DNA of 64,000 bases from Chromera velia (lineage: Eukaryota; Sar; Chromeraceae), in contig JAHBMJ010003471.1 of assembly GCA_018398765.1 (NCBI GenBank), positions 1 through 64,000 of the forward strand. The letters run 5' to 3'. The notes beneath the pieces are model-generated. The model saw only the letters and a list, made by a program, of their open reading frames with translations, was not told where the DNA came from and did no database searches. Made by a program: the position numbers and the translations under genes. This document shows positions 48,363 through 60,712 of this stretch, one piece after another; within the stretch, counting starts at the first letter, position 1; every line of letters starts with the position of its first letter.

Positions 48363-49394
48363 GTGTGTGTATGGTCCTTCGATGATTTCTGCTTCTTTCC
48401 CATTCCTGCCTTTCCGAAAAGGAAGAGAAGATAGAGAAGCTGCGTGACTCTTGAACTCCTGGCGAAGCTCTCTTTCACGGGCAAACTTGTCTAGTGATCG
48501 ATACATGCACGGCTTCTCTTTTTCTTGTTGGGTTGAGTACATGTGTGCGCGGTCCACGGATCTGCATTTTCTTTGTGGGCGTGCAGGCGTGTACGGGACA
48601 GAGCTGGCGGGCTTCGAGGTCCGGATAGAGAGAACAAGGCAGTTCGTGATTTTTCTAAAAAAAAAGCTTCTCCCCTTTCGACTTTTCTGTTCTATGTGTA
48701 CTGTTGAAGGCGCAGAAACATCAGGCATACGCCCGAGCAAAGAAAAAAACATTTACATACATACGTCTATTCACTGCAGGTTGTCTATGCGATTGTAACA
48801 GGCGAGAGTCCTTCATCCGAACCAGGAGGCTGTACGGAAATACTGCAATCGGGAGGGAGTGCAGAGCGGTCAGAAAAAGGCCTTGGGGGGGCAAAGGACG
48901 GGGCCTCTGGAGACGCTCTCAAAAGGTCTTCTTCTTGTGTCCAAAATTTGGATTCGACTTCTCGTTCGCATTCTGCATTCGTCAGGGTACTGAAGCTTCG
49001 GCCGATCTGTGCCGAGTTGGACAACGAAAGGGAAAGCGACCAGAGGACTGATTCTGCAGCACAAGGAAAACGGCAGAATCTTCTGCCAGCAGAAGCCCAG
49101 GAGTGCGAGAAAGAGACGCATTTTTCCGTCGCGTCTGGACATGGACTTTGTGATGAGAGTCGAGAAGACGTTTCAAAAGAGGAGAGGGATGGACAACGGG
49201 AGACAGTGAGTGAAGAATTAGAGATTGGAAAGGATCAAAGAATGTCAGTCGAAAAACGGGCAGGTGAAAGGAAGGAGATTACAGGTGACTCTGCAGGAAC
49301 CCAGCGTGTCAAACAGGGAGGTCGAAATTTTCGGACTGCCGCGTGGCTTTTGCGTATCAAGAAAGAAATTCCAGCGCACCTTTTACCATTCTAG
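44260..49394 (+). CDS. Multi-exon gene of unknown function, Ser- and charge-rich product
   Basis: The likely start is the ATG at 44260 (MSERSDSAWMFEQEGVF). Exons that chain in phase are 44260-44388, 44527-44580, 44919-44951, 45831-46027, 46298-46367, 47108-47153 and 47279-47293. All are bounded by AG before and GT after. They give RVRWPPPLSVKSSSTLRI, then a Ser/Asn-rich segment starting ASVESESLFGSPLQLSLN, and VTPPKMGGKRTGVFGTRSP. A larger exon (about 47761-48290) encodes a Gly/Glu/Arg-rich acidic and basic region. It is followed by one starting GVYGTELAGFEVRIERTR, and by a last open stretch (about 48986-49394) rich in Glu, Arg and Ser. At least one junction, between about 47293 and 47761, is not solved. 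The low-complexity, charged composition suggests a disordered protein; no domain is recognised. Confidence 0.4.
46229..46289 (+). repeat. (CT)n(GT)n intronic microsatellite
   Basis: Lies just before the acceptor of the exon at 46298, so it doubles as a very long pyrimidine/GT tract for that splice site. It is on the sense strand. Confidence 0.9.
48329..48370 (+). repeat. (CT)n(GT)n intronic microsatellite
   Basis: Short CT run followed by TGTGTGTG just after the donor at about 48290 in the unknown + strand gene. Confidence 0.85.
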
Positions 49395-49730
49395 ATGTTA
49401 ACTATACGTGGCAACAGCGGAAGATCAGTAATTCAGTCGTATCATTTATGATGATTTATTATATAAGCATCAAAAATAATTAAGTTTAAAGCCATCCAGA
49501 AGCCCATTCAGTTTGGTTATTTTCGAATGCCAATGAATGGTAATTAAGAAACACAGGCGGCCTAAAGCTAGGCCTGAAGGAGGATCGAAGGTAAAAAAAA
49601 ACGTAGGAATCCTGTAGTGAAATCATACAAAGCTCTGTGTAAAAACTATACGTTTAACTACTAGTGTTTCATAAATTGAATCATGATTTTATGGCCAGAT
49701 GTAAAAGAATGCTAAAAAACTTGAAGCCAA
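49395..49730. other. AT-rich spacer
   Basis: AT-rich DNA between the unknown + strand gene and the Ty1/copia element. No gene seen. Confidence 0.5.
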
Positions 49731-49735
49731 CGTAC

Positions 49736-50047
49736 TGACGAGACTTTAGGGCTTATAGGTTTTTCCTACGTGGGTAAGTCTGTTCTATTAGAGTCTAAGT
49801 ACATTCACGCCTTTCCATCAATGATCTACTTCAATCAACTGTAGTTTCATTTCTTTGCATGCTTTTCGTACGGCTTAATCTAATTAGATGTGTATCGCTT
49901 TCCATGCATTTAATTCGCCCACTTCCTCGCTTATACTGCGCGGTGCGCGGTGCCGCTGCGCGTTGATGCCTTTGTGTTTTGTCAGTCTCGCGTTGGTCTG
50001 GCTTAGTGCCTCTCTACGTCGATTTGCCTTTCACTAGGGCTTCATCA
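49736..50047 (-). repeat. LTR of Ty1/copia element (3' LTR in coding direction)
   Basis: 312 bp, TGACGAGACTTTAGGG to GGGCTTCATCA, with target duplication CGTAC directly upstream. Confidence 0.95.
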
Positions 50048-53000
50048 AGCGCATCCTTTTCTTTTTCACGGAGTGATCAACCGTACAATTTGGAATTCGA
50101 GATGTTCATTCAAAAGCTACTTCCTTTAGGCTTGAGAATTCGGACGTGTAGACATAGCTGTGATGGTTTTTCAGCCCCCTCAAAGCTAAATGCTGAGCTG
50201 CTGAATTCACCTGCAGGAATTCACTTTCTCTTTTCAATCTCATCTCCCTCCTTGCTTGGCATTCTCACATCACGAATTGAATTGGAGCGCTTGCAACTCC
50301 TGTGTTGAACGTTGTCATACCATCGTGTATTGCTTTGTAGTCTTGTCTCTCTCTCATCCTCAATCCTCCTCCCTCTTCTCTTATTCTTATCGCTCTGTCT
50401 GTTTGATGTCCTTCACCAGCCATCACCATGTCCCTCCTCCCAGGTGCCTGTGCCTGCGGAGGCCATGGAAATTCATCATCTGAATCATCATCATTCATTT
50501 CTTTTTCTTTCTCATCTCCTGTTTCTACTCCTGTGGGTGTGTAGATGATTCGTCCGGCCTTTTCCTTTTCCAACAACGATGCAAGCAAGTCAACAGACAT
50601 TGGCTTTGTCAATATGTCTACATAGTTCTGTTCTCCACTCACATATTGCACTGCAATCTTTCCTTCCTTCAAACTGTCAAACACAGCAAGAGCAGGAATA
50701 ACAGAAACCTTCCCCCCAATCTCTCTAACTTTCTGTACTAATGCTCTCTCTTGTGGCTTTAGATTCCTTGTTTTGAGCATCTTGCAGACACCGTCAGAGT
50801 TCGAATGACGCATTTCATCCCTGCGTCCCTTCAAATCTCCTTGATGAATCTCATCACCACCAATCCGTAATCCAGCGCGTCCTCCAACGCCATCAACTCT
50901 CCCCTATTGCTACTTCTCGCAAATCTCTTCTGCTTTCTGCTCTTCCAAGCTACTGGCTTCCCATTGATTAAGAGAACCCAGCCTGTTTGTGGATGAGGAT
51001 ACTCATCGCTTCCCCCTGCAGTATCACAATACAGAAGTACCTCCATCGGTTCATGGTGCTTCGGCGGATCCCAATTTCCAGAGTGGGTGCCTGAATAAAA
51101 CAAGGTTGCCCTCATGGAATGCTTCTGCTGTCTTCAGATTGGATTCTTTCATTCTGAGCCAGAGTTCTCTTTTCATCGTTTCCTCCACACAAGCGGGCAA
51201 GAAACTCACGCCCGTCATTCTCTCATACGGGGACTGATACGGTGCTCGGGCAGACGGAAGTCGGTTGACTAACGCAACTGCCAAGGGAAGGATATCGTCC
51301 ACCTGATCCATCTCTATCTCTCTCTCAAGTCGCAAGAGAGTGATCTGTGTGTCCAACACCTCATGACGGTTCTCCAGGATTCCGTTGGACTGAGGATGAC
51401 CAACTGGGGTCCACTCGTGCATGATTCCGATCTTCGAACAATTTAGGTCGAAGACCCCCTTAAAATGCAAGCCGTGATCAGTTTTGAAACATGACCGCAG
51501 CCCCAGCGGCAAGCCAAACATCCTCAACCAATTGTCTTTCACTGCCACCCACACTGTCTCTGTATCCTTTCCCTTCACTGGAACTACCACAAGCCACCGA
51601 GTGTACTTATCTATCATCGTTATGTAGGGCTTACTGTTGATGTAATGGATGTTGACTGCCACTCTCTCAAGTGGGCGCTCTATTCTCAACTTCCCTGTCC
51701 ATATTCTCCACCTGTGAGATGCACCCTTGACCTGTGCACACTCCTCACACTGCTCTATCACCTTTCTGCAAAGAGAAGGCAATTTCGGATTTGCAAAATG
51801 ATGAGACAGCATGCGACGCAGTGCCGCTCCTCCGATGTGTCCTGTCTGATGATGGGCCTGTTCTACCAACTCCCTCATCGCTACATCTCCCAGCCGTATT
51901 CTTTCCTTCCTGCAGAGCCTCCGTGGGACCCCCGCTCTCATGCTCACCCTCCCCGAATCGATTGCGTTTCCATCGATTTGCCGCGGGTGATCGCACCCGT
52001 CGTGGCTTGCGTCTCCCTCCTGTGTGTCCGAGTCTCCAGTAGTCTCTGCAACGGGATCTCTGGAAACACCTGCAGTATTGGGGAAGCATTCAGAAGCCCC
52101 TGCCACCCTTTCGGGGGCATTAGTCCCCGCATCATTTTTTTTTATGCATTCTTTTCTTTCTAACTGTTTTAGTCTTTTTTTTTTCTTTTCTTCCACTTTC
52201 TTTTCTCTCTCCTGTGTTGCTCTGCTTTCTTTCTTGCTCTTTGAATGCGTTGCTTCAAAATTTGATGATTGTTGAGCAGAGGAAAGAGAAACGGAAGAAT
52301 GAGATGATGCGTTTACTGCAGTGTCTGAAGCTGGGGAAGGATGGTCGACCTGTATAGGTGCCCTGGGTGGGGGCTTACCTGATGCTTTGTTGTCCTTTTC
52401 CACCAGCCTTGGCGATCTCCGCACTTCAGCGATGCCCAGGCTCTGGCCAGACACCTGAGACCGCCAAGAGCGGGCCTTTTCCAATTGCTCACGACGCCAT
52501 GTTTTTCCTTCCACCTCGTGTCTTGCATGGGGACACGCTTTCCCCTGCCGTCCACACATTGACGCACACTCCTTCTCCTTAAAGTGTAAACAATCAATGT
52601 ACTCTCTAAATTGAACATAGTGGAAATTCTTTTTTCTTCTGCTGGGATGCTTTTCTTTCTGAGTGCTGTTGGGACTGGACGAATTGAAACCAAACCTTCG
52701 CACTTTCTCTCCTTCACAAGTCTCAGCTGCCTCTCTGCTGTGCGTGTATTGCACCTCATATTGCACGCAGCCAGCCCACAGTGGAGATGCAGACCCGGTC
52801 GCCCGTCTCCTTTCCTTCCAATCTCGATAGATGAGAGACTGGGGAAAGAGAACTTCTTTTCCGGTGTCCATCACCACCAGACTATGGACTCTCAAGTCTC
52901 TCACTGCCAAGTTCCCACCTACCACCTCTGACACGGGCCCTGGCTTAAAGGGAAGTGTCAGAAGACCGCTTGGTTGGGTGGTCCACTGGACGGAGAGATG

Positions 53001-55435
53001 CTACTTCTTTGCTCCTAGGTGCAGTAGCAATATTCGTTTTATCCCATAATCCATCCTTACACTCCATGCCTCCAAAAACTTCATACCAATGAGAGGGGGC
53101 ACTATGTCCTTTGTGTTGAGGACAATACAGCGAGCAGAGAGGACTGCTGCATCTGTCAAATGAAACCCCCCTACCCACACCCCTCTCACGCCTACCATGC
53201 CATTTGCGATTGACCAGGAAGGACCTGGGTTTGCTTCTGTGGGTTACCAAATCCAGTGTCCTAGATCGGCAAGAGAAAAGAGTGCTTGCACCATGCGGAG
53301 CCATCTAAAGGAGAAAGTGATAACTCCCGTGCTCCCGCTATCTTTCACAAGAGACAGTTTGGATGCGTCCTCTACTGTCCTTCCACTGCTCCAACTTCCC
53401 TCCAGCGCTTTCTGCACAAACTCCTCATTCACCCCACAATCTTCCAACTGTTCTGTCATCAACACCTTCGGGTCGGAAACGAACGGACTGTCGAAAAAGT
53501 CCGTGTCGGAATTGGATTGGACTGCTGCTGTTGCTGTTGCTGCTGCGAATGTTTTCTTTTTTCGTTGACGGATCGATGCGGTAGAGACGGCAAAATTCCC
53601 GTCTCCTTACTTTCTTCTCCTCATCTGTGGAAGACGCTGCCGACTGTGTCCAATCTTCCCCTTCCTCACTCTCTGTTGATCTCTCATCTGTGGATGCCTC
53701 CTGCTCTTCTGACTCATCATTTGATTCGGAAAAAGACTCATCGGACAAATCTGTAAACGCTCTTTGGGTGATGGAAGGTGCTAAGCATAATAGTTCGACA
53801 CCCCCCTACCAGCGAGCGCACCTTCTGGGTGCAGGTCTCCTGAAGGATTTCTTGTGCTGTCTGAAAGAATACATTTCTTCTGCTTTCTTCCCGCTTACCT
53901 GTCTGATGCCTCTCTGCCCTTCCCATTTTCTATTCTCATCTTTATTCTCTCAGCCACTCGTGTGTGAGTCTACTGTGTCTGATGGCTATTCGTAAGCAAC
54001 ACCAACCAGTTAAAGTATTGAGAACACATGGCGAAAGAAAAGAAGACGAGTAAGGAGATAAGAGAGCAAGAAACGATTAAATAGGCAGAAAAGCTGAGAG
54101 AATTGCACACTGACTCACCAGTTTGGTTGTTTTTATCCGTCTGCATGCCCGCTGCATCCGCAGGTGCCGTGTAGTTTGAAGTTCCGTCCACTCTACCATT
54201 CCCTCCGCCTCTGCCTCTACCCCTGCCTCGCCCCCCACCGTTAGGGTTTCCTCCCCCATGGTTGGGGCCTTCTCTGCCTCTGTAGCCTCCTCGGTCATTG
54301 TTGTTGTAGTTGCGGCTTTGCTGTCTGTATGGAGTTTTGGGTCTCTGGAAGTTTCTCCCTCTGCCTCCCCTTCCTCTTTGGTGGTTCCCCCCTCTCCCCC
54401 GGTAGCCGAATGAACTGCCACCGTTGGGGTGCCCATGCTGGAGCTTCTGCAGTTCATCGTAGGTGATCATAACGTAGTCCTTCTTCCTCTGCTGGCCCCC
54501 CCTCCCTTTCTCGTTGGGGAAGGCCATTCCGAACGTCGCCGTAAAGAGGGCACACAGTTCGGCTTCCGTCATGATCCGTCCGTCCATTAGTCTCTTCAGC
54601 TCTTCTCCTCTGAGGATGGACCCACACGCACGAGCCGCCAGAACGTACAAGGAGGTGATCTTAACGTCGTTTTCCTCCATCTTATAGAATACTCTTTTAT
54701 TCTGCAGATTGCCTGCGAGATTCTTCATATATACACCGTCCACCCTTCTATCTCCTAGATCTATCTTTCTGATCGCTCTGTATTTCTTTTGGATGTCATG
54801 AATCCAGAGAGGGAAAGGAGTGTCTGTAGGCTTTCCTCTGCATATAAAATAAAAAACAGACTCTTTGGCTGAGAGAAACGCAGGCCAGGGATCTTTCATG
54901 GTTTGGGATTTGAGCCACCCCCAGAGGTAAAATAGATCTTCTTCATATAGCGTATCTGTACCGAGCAGAGCGAAGGCAGAATCGAGAGAATCGAGAACAT
55001 TGCCGCCTAACTGTTTCTTAAGAAAAGTTGTGATCATTTTTCTGTACTTACGGCAACCGGTAGAGTTCTTTTTTATGATGATGGTCATGAGGCCGCACGC
55101 TTTGATACTTCGGGAAACCGCCGTCCTAAAGCGACCGATCCGAGTAGGGTCCGTGCTGTCGTAGAGCATTCCTTGCATCGCCTCGTTAAAGTGGTGAGCG
55201 ACGAGGCCCTTTGTCGCTTCCCAATCTGTCTTCAAGGTCACGGACTTGATGAGAACATCCAGATGATCTCCACTGAGACCTGCAAGGGTAGTGGGATCAC
55301 TTACTGCCTCATGCGGATCTTGAGGCTCCACCATCACGTGCTTAAATTGAATGTCTTTACCATTCAAGAGTTGATCCTTTGCCCGAGTGGCATATGGATC
55401 GTTCTTATCAACTGCCTGTAGTGAGAAATGCCCAG

Positions 55436-56202
55436 TAGTGACTGTGTTTGATTTGATTATATTTGATTTGATTTGATTTAATTTGATTTGAGCTTTAACC
55501 TCAAATATTTGATATTTGAGGTAAGATTTGAGGTTAACCTCTTAGGGTTCCTCACTGAGTCACTGACTTACTGTCACTCTGATCATTTTTCTCATGACAA
55601 TAGTTATCAGAACATTTCTGATCTGTGTTTCAAAAATTTAAAAAAATATATATAAAATTATAACTTATCAGTTCCGTAAAAAAAATATGCCTGTGTGGCA
55701 GTGTATATACACTAGTTACTGAGACTCACTCTAGTACTAATAGAGATTAAGAACATAAAATTGATAGATTTGAAATTGCATATAACTTTTTATTGATACG
55801 ATAAAGTTAGAGCACGTACCAAAATTGAGGTGACAATCACTCAGCTTTATGGCACTTTCTTTTCCTCTTCTTCATGATCACTTTCTTCAATGTGAATCGA
55901 ATCGATCGGTGGTGGGAGCTGTTGAGAGCTTTTTCTCTGGCTTTTCAGCTTTCCAGGAGTGGGTGCTCCTGGGCTTCTATTCGGTTGCGGAGAGATGACA
56001 ACGAGGTGAGACGGAGAACCACGCACACGTTTGCTATTGCTGTTGCTGTTGGACCTTCATATTTGAGGTTGAAAGTCATATTGATTAAATATTTGATCGT
56101 ATTTGATAGGCCTTTAAATACTAGGTCCTCCCTGACTGGATATTTGATTTAAGCTTAAGCCCTACCTCAAATCAAATCAAATCAAATCAAACATGGTCAC
56201 TA
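55436..56202. mobile_element. hAT-type non-autonomous MITE (767 bp) inside Ty1/copia
   Basis: The ends are inverted repeats: TAGTGACTGTGTTTGATTTG on the left, and TAGTGACCATGTTTGATTTG when the right end is read in reverse, 18 of 20 identical. An 8-bp target duplication ATGCCCAG flanks it at 55428-55435 and 56203-56210. The 8-bp duplication and TAGTG start (hAT consensus YARNG) place it in the hAT superfamily. The subterminal regions are full of TTTGATT repeats and a TCAAATATTTGATATTTGA palindrome. The longest frame (55874-56152) has no transposase motif, so it must depend on an element elsewhere. It landed in the gag part of the copia element and is therefore younger. Confidence 0.88.
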
Positions 56203-56350
56203 ATGCCCAGCCTGACTCCTTGCCGCCATAGCTGCAAACATTCAAGACAGAAGAACTGACGATGTTCAGACAGAGACTGGAGAAAGAAGAAGAGACTGCT
56301 TTGTGCGAAGTTTCTCTGATAAACCACCACGCCCCACTTCCGGCTCCACC

Positions 56351-56662
56351 TGACGAGACTTTAGGGCTTATAGGTTTTTCCTACGTGGGTAAGTCTGTTC
56401 TATTAGAGTCCAAGTACATTCATGCCTTTCCATCAATGATCTACTTCAATCAACTGTAGTTTCATTTCTTTGCATGCTTTTCGTACGGCTTAATTCAATC
56501 AGATGTGTATCGCTTTCCATACATTTAATTCGCTCACTTCCTTGCTCGTACTGCGCGGTGCGCAGTGCCGCTGCACGTTGGTGTCTTTGTGTTTTGTCAG
56601 TCTCGCGTTGGTCTGGCTTAGTGCCTCTCTACGTCGATTTGCCTTTCACTAGGGCTTCATCA
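56351..56662 (-). repeat. LTR of Ty1/copia element (5' LTR in coding direction)
   Basis: 312-bp partner of 49736-50047, with target duplication CGTAC directly downstream. Confidence 0.95.
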
Positions 56663-57101
56663 CGTACCTCGGCGTGCATGTAAATAAAACTAAATTTGAA
56701 AAAAAAAATCAAATTAAGATCAAACGATCATCTGTATATGGCTAGACTTTAAATTTAAATCCTTATTTTTCATTTTATACAAATTTGTTTGAATTCATAT
56801 TTTAAACATAAATCTAACAAATTATAGCTACAAAAATGGTTAATGACCTAGTTGATGCCTTCCGCCAAAAGGTCTGTTAAAAGGTCGCTTTTAGATCTTT
56901 TTCTGTTCTTGGTTCTGCCCGTAGATTGACAGGAAGACAGGCCCGTTACATGGTGAATTCTCCCGAAATATGCCAGGCGGGTAAAGCAGGTCGAATTCAA
57001 TTCAAAGTTTATCAATGCAATAATCAGTATTGCACGCTTTAATTGAACAAGAAAAATACAAGAAAAAGTGCATCGAACACAGAGAGATGCGCATGTTGAA
57101 T
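56663..57101. other. AT-rich spacer, 3' side of Kintoun gene
   Basis: Between the copia element and the stop of the minus-strand Kintoun gene. AT-rich in its first half. No gene seen. Confidence 0.5.
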
Positions 57102-58513
57102 TCAGTGGAGCGAATTCCAGAAAGAGGACTTCAAAGGAAAACAGGCACCCAGGGCAATGGGTTGAGTAGAGGAGGGAAAATTCGAAGATGAAGCGTGGAA
57201 CTCTTCCTCTCCTTCAAGAACATGCGCTTCCTTTTGTTCTTCTCCCGCTGCCTCTCCCTCTGCTCTTGGCGGTTTCGTTGTACCTGCACTCCCCTTTTTC
57301 ATCTGTTTCCGCCCCCCCCCGTATCCCCCCTTCTGCATGTCTGCCAACCTTGCGCGAGCAGCAGTCACACGCTCGTCCACCCAGGAACGCAAATCTTCAA
57401 TGGGTTTGGGGGCAGGGAGAGCTTTCACTTCTTTTCTTTGGCTCTCCTCCACACTCACGCTTTCATTTCCTGACTGCGAGGGCACAGTCTTCTCCCCCCC
57501 CTTGTCCCCTTGCACGGCGGCAGTGTAAGAGGGACCCTTCGAATCAGAAGACGACAGAGGAGGTGAGTCGGTGGGGGCGGTTTGAGGAATCTCCTGAACG
57601 AGGGGGATGCCGTCAGGGGTGATGCCCTGGGGGGGAGTGGGGCCAGTTTCCTTTGAGGTATCTTCATCTTGCTTTGAGGGAATGAGCACAACCGACTTGG
57701 AGGTTTGGAGATCCCCTGCATCGTTGGAGGTTGGGTCGGCAGGAGGAGGGGGAGAGTGGGAGGTGTCGGCAGTGTGTGTTGGTGGCAGAGCTTTGGTTTC
57801 AGAGACATGAGACGGTTCTTTGGCATCCCCGCCTTCTTCGGGTGTGTTTAGAATCGGGTCACCGTTGTTGGACTGGGGGTCGAATTCCTCCCCTCCGTCT
57901 GAAACTCCCACTTTGTCCTCTTCTTTCTGTCCCTGTTCCCCCCCCTTTTCCTTCTCTGTCTCTTTTTCTTCGCTTCTGTCAGCAGTCTCCTTCTCGTTTT
58001 CCTCATCGGCATCGAGAGACTTCAGCCTCTCCTCCTCCTCCCTCCGTCTCTCCTCCTCCTTCTCCTTCTGAACTCTTGCAACTGCCTCCACATCCACTGC
58101 TGCTGTCACAGAGAGGACCTGCAGACAGAGAGGGAAGAGGCAGAAAGAAAAAGAATTCTGAATCACAACATGTATGGGCGTTTTCTATCCCAACCGAAAA
58201 TCTAATTGTTTGACGTGCTCTGTCTGTCCATATCTCTTCTATCCCTAGATGTCTGATCCCCCCCCCCTCCAGACCTTTCTTCCTCTGCTTCTCTTGAACT
58301 TTTCCCGATCTTCAGCAATGGTTCTTTGGCTGTTCTGTCGAGCTTCCAAGTCTCTCCATCCCTTTCTCCCCCTTTCTTTGTCTCTGTCTCTCTCAGAGAC
58401 ACACACGTAAATACACACACACACACACACACACACAGACACACACACACACACACAGAGAGAGAGAGACACACACAGAGAGACACACAGAGAGACACAC
58501 AGACACAGACACA

Positions 58514-58552
<39 letters not shown>

Positions 58553-59844
58553 TCGTGATACTCGTTTCTCTGAAGAGCCCCACCCACCTTTTTGGTCTTA
58601 TCAAACTTCGCCTTGCTGTTCTCCTCCTGCACAGGCAGGGGGAGACGGAGCCTGAGAGAGAAGCCCCTCCGTGCTGCCCGGGTGGATGCTCGGGGAAGGG
58701 GGGGGAGGGAAAACAGAAGGGTGGGGGGGTCGGCAGAGAAAGAGAGGTCTGCGTCTCGGACGGATTCAATACCGGGAAGGGAAATCTTCACACATAGAGA
58801 CTGGGCAGTGAAGGAATGATCGCCCGAGAGCATATTCGTGTAGTCTGCTCGACCTTGGTGTATGATGCTGTGACGGGGTTTGACTGGCCCGTCTCCGTTG
58901 TCTTCTTCCTCCTCCTCTTCCTCCGTTTCCTTTTCTGTCTCGTCCCCTTCTTCTTCCTCTTCTTCCCCTGCAACCTCCTTCCCATCTTCTTGACTTTTCT
59001 TTTCATTCTCTTTCTTCATCTTTCTCTCTGCTCTTTTGGTTAGTTTTTTCAGGTCTTTAGGCGAAACAGTGTGATCTTCTTCCTTTCCCTTCTTCTTCTT
59101 CTCAGCAGAAGAATCCATCTTCCCCTCCTCAGCTCCCTCTCCCTCTTCTTCCCCAGGAGGGTCCTCCCCTTCCTCCCCGGCCGCTTCTGCCCTCCTGGCA
59201 GCTAGACGTTCTTCGTATTTCTTCAGAAACTCGTCCTTCATCTGATCACGACCCACAGGCATCAACCGGGGCGTTCCTCCTTTGCACTTCAACTTGTGCA
59301 ACAGTTGGAAGTCTCTCATGATCTCCTCTCCCCCCTGGAGATGCCCTCTCTTCATTGACTCACAAACTTGGTCAAACACCGTCTTCAGGAGATCGGGGAT
59401 GTCCATACACTTCACGAATGTCCCCCTCCCAACAACACAATCTATTGTCATACAGGTGTTGCCGGACTTGTCTTTGTCCGGGCGGGGACGTGACATGACC
59501 ATGGGTATGTTCACCATCTGCCCCCCTCCCCTTGCCTCGAAAGAGATCTCTTGAAGGCCCTCGGAGTAGCAGATGTTCACAAATACCTTCTGAGTGCTTC
59601 CACCTGCGAATTTCATCGCGGTCCTTGCGCACACTCCCGGAGAGGGCTCAAGGAGAACAGTGTTTTTCGGACACTCTCCCTTTGTCTCCAGGTCTCTCAT
59701 GTACTGTTCCTGTTCTCCTCTGTGTTTGGGGTCTGAGATTTCGTCAACATAGTCGGAGAACATGTCACGAAACCGAGGGTCCCTCATGGACCTCTGTAAC
59801 CTCTCCACCTCCTCCGCAGTCAATTCAGGAGCGTTGGAAGTCAT
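57102..59844 (-). CDS. DNAAF2: Kintoun/DNAAF2-like PIH1-domain dynein assembly factor
   Basis: Kintoun is a PIH1-family co-chaperone that works with HSP90/HSP70 in the cytoplasm to preassemble axonemal dynein arms. Two exons, 59844-58588 and 58118-57102, use GT-AG sites and join in frame, giving about 757 residues, near the usual size (human about 840). The start is [16 protein letters not shown]. The N-terminal PIH1 domain (about residues 40-200) includes [29 protein letters not shown] and [17 protein letters not shown]. An acidic/Lys-rich linker follows. The second, CS/p23-like domain includes [19 protein letters not shown]. It closes across the splice junction as [15 protein letters not shown], the expected PIH1-CS ending, which confirms the junction. 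The C-terminal exon is acidic, Pro-rich and poorly conserved. It implies the organism builds a motile flagellum at some stage. Confidence 0.9.
58400..58552 (+). repeat. (CA)n(GA)n microsatellite in Kintoun intron
   Basis: Lies in the 469-bp intron close to the donor. Its sense strand reads (CT)n(GT)n. Confidence 0.9.
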
Positions 59845-60712
59845 ATTGCTGCTTTTCGTTTCTGTTGTTCTGACGTGATGTACGAGAAGGGAAAAGGGAA
59901 CTCTCTCGCTGCACTCCTTGTGTGCTTGTGAGGGTCTTTGCTCTCAAACTGACTCCTCAAAAATCAGCAGAGGAGAATAACTGTCTTGCGCCCTTTTGGG
60001 ATCACAAAGACAACAGACAACACAGTCAGACTGAGAACTCTGAATCTTCCTCAACCTCCACTGAAGTATAACGCGACTCCTTGTCGTATGAACTTCGTCT
60101 TTGTGTTCTTGACCGAAGAGGCTTGTACACATAACTGTTGTGGATCGCAAGTATATGGCGGCCATATGTCGGCCTCAAACTTAGGCTCAAACAATCTCAA
60201 ACAAGCTGTGCAAGAGCGCTTTCCTTGGACAAACATCGATTAGTCGCGCCGTTTCACTTCTTGCGAACAGTTGAAAGACGGGACCGCCCTATAGCTGGCT
60301 GCGCGCAAAATTTCAAACGCACGGCTCGGCAGGTGATTTTGAGAGGCCTTATGAAAGCGACAACCATGAAGGGCAACTTTTCTATTGAAAGCTTTCCGGG
60401 GCCAAACCAAGCATGGAAAAAACGGATCGCGAAAAAACTCGAAACACACTTCTTAGTTGCCGTCTCGGATCCGTCTTGGTCAGTCTCTCTTTCGCCTTTG
60501 CCAGGACCAAAGGTAAACTTAAGACTCCCACAGCTCTCATAGTCTGTCTGTCACTCAATCAGCTTGGCTTCTCTTAACTCGTCACTTGCTGCAGCTGCTC
60601 TGTTCTGTTGCTGGTTCGCTGTTTAGTTTTGGTTCCTCGAAGGGGCGAAAAGTTTGTGAGAAAGGCAGTCAGAGAGAGTTCTTCTTTGTCTGTCGGTTCT
60701 CCTCTTGACGTG
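59845..60712. other. Shared upstream region of divergent genes
   Basis: About 870 bp between the Kintoun start (minus) and the Cys-rich protein start (plus). Probably holds both promoters; no TATA or known motif stands out. Short CTCAAAC repeats occur near 60175-60205. Confidence 0.45.

Larger units (their letters stand above)
49736..56662 (-). mobile_element. Ty1/copia retrotransposon (broken), with nested hAT-type MITE
   Basis: Two 312-bp LTRs (49736-50047 and 56351-56662) begin TG and end CA. They are flanked by the 5-bp target duplication CGTAC at 49731-49735 and 56663-56667. The coding direction is minus. Parts in order are gag (about 53970-56230, with an RGG-rich tail), a protease-like region (about 53000-53500), and a pre-integrase/integrase region with HHCC zinc and catalytic core (about 51150-52940). 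RNase H follows (about 50830-51115). The copia order and the integrase sequence support the family. The element is broken: the set of parts is incomplete, there are a few other breaks, and a MITE sits in the gag region. LTRs differ at 14 of 312 bases (about 4.5 percent), so it is of similar age to element A. Confidence 0.9.

Noticed and set aside
51051-52934. Minus-strand frame as a host gene
   Set aside because: It carries copia integrase motifs and lies between two LTRs with a shared target duplication, so it belongs to the retroelement.
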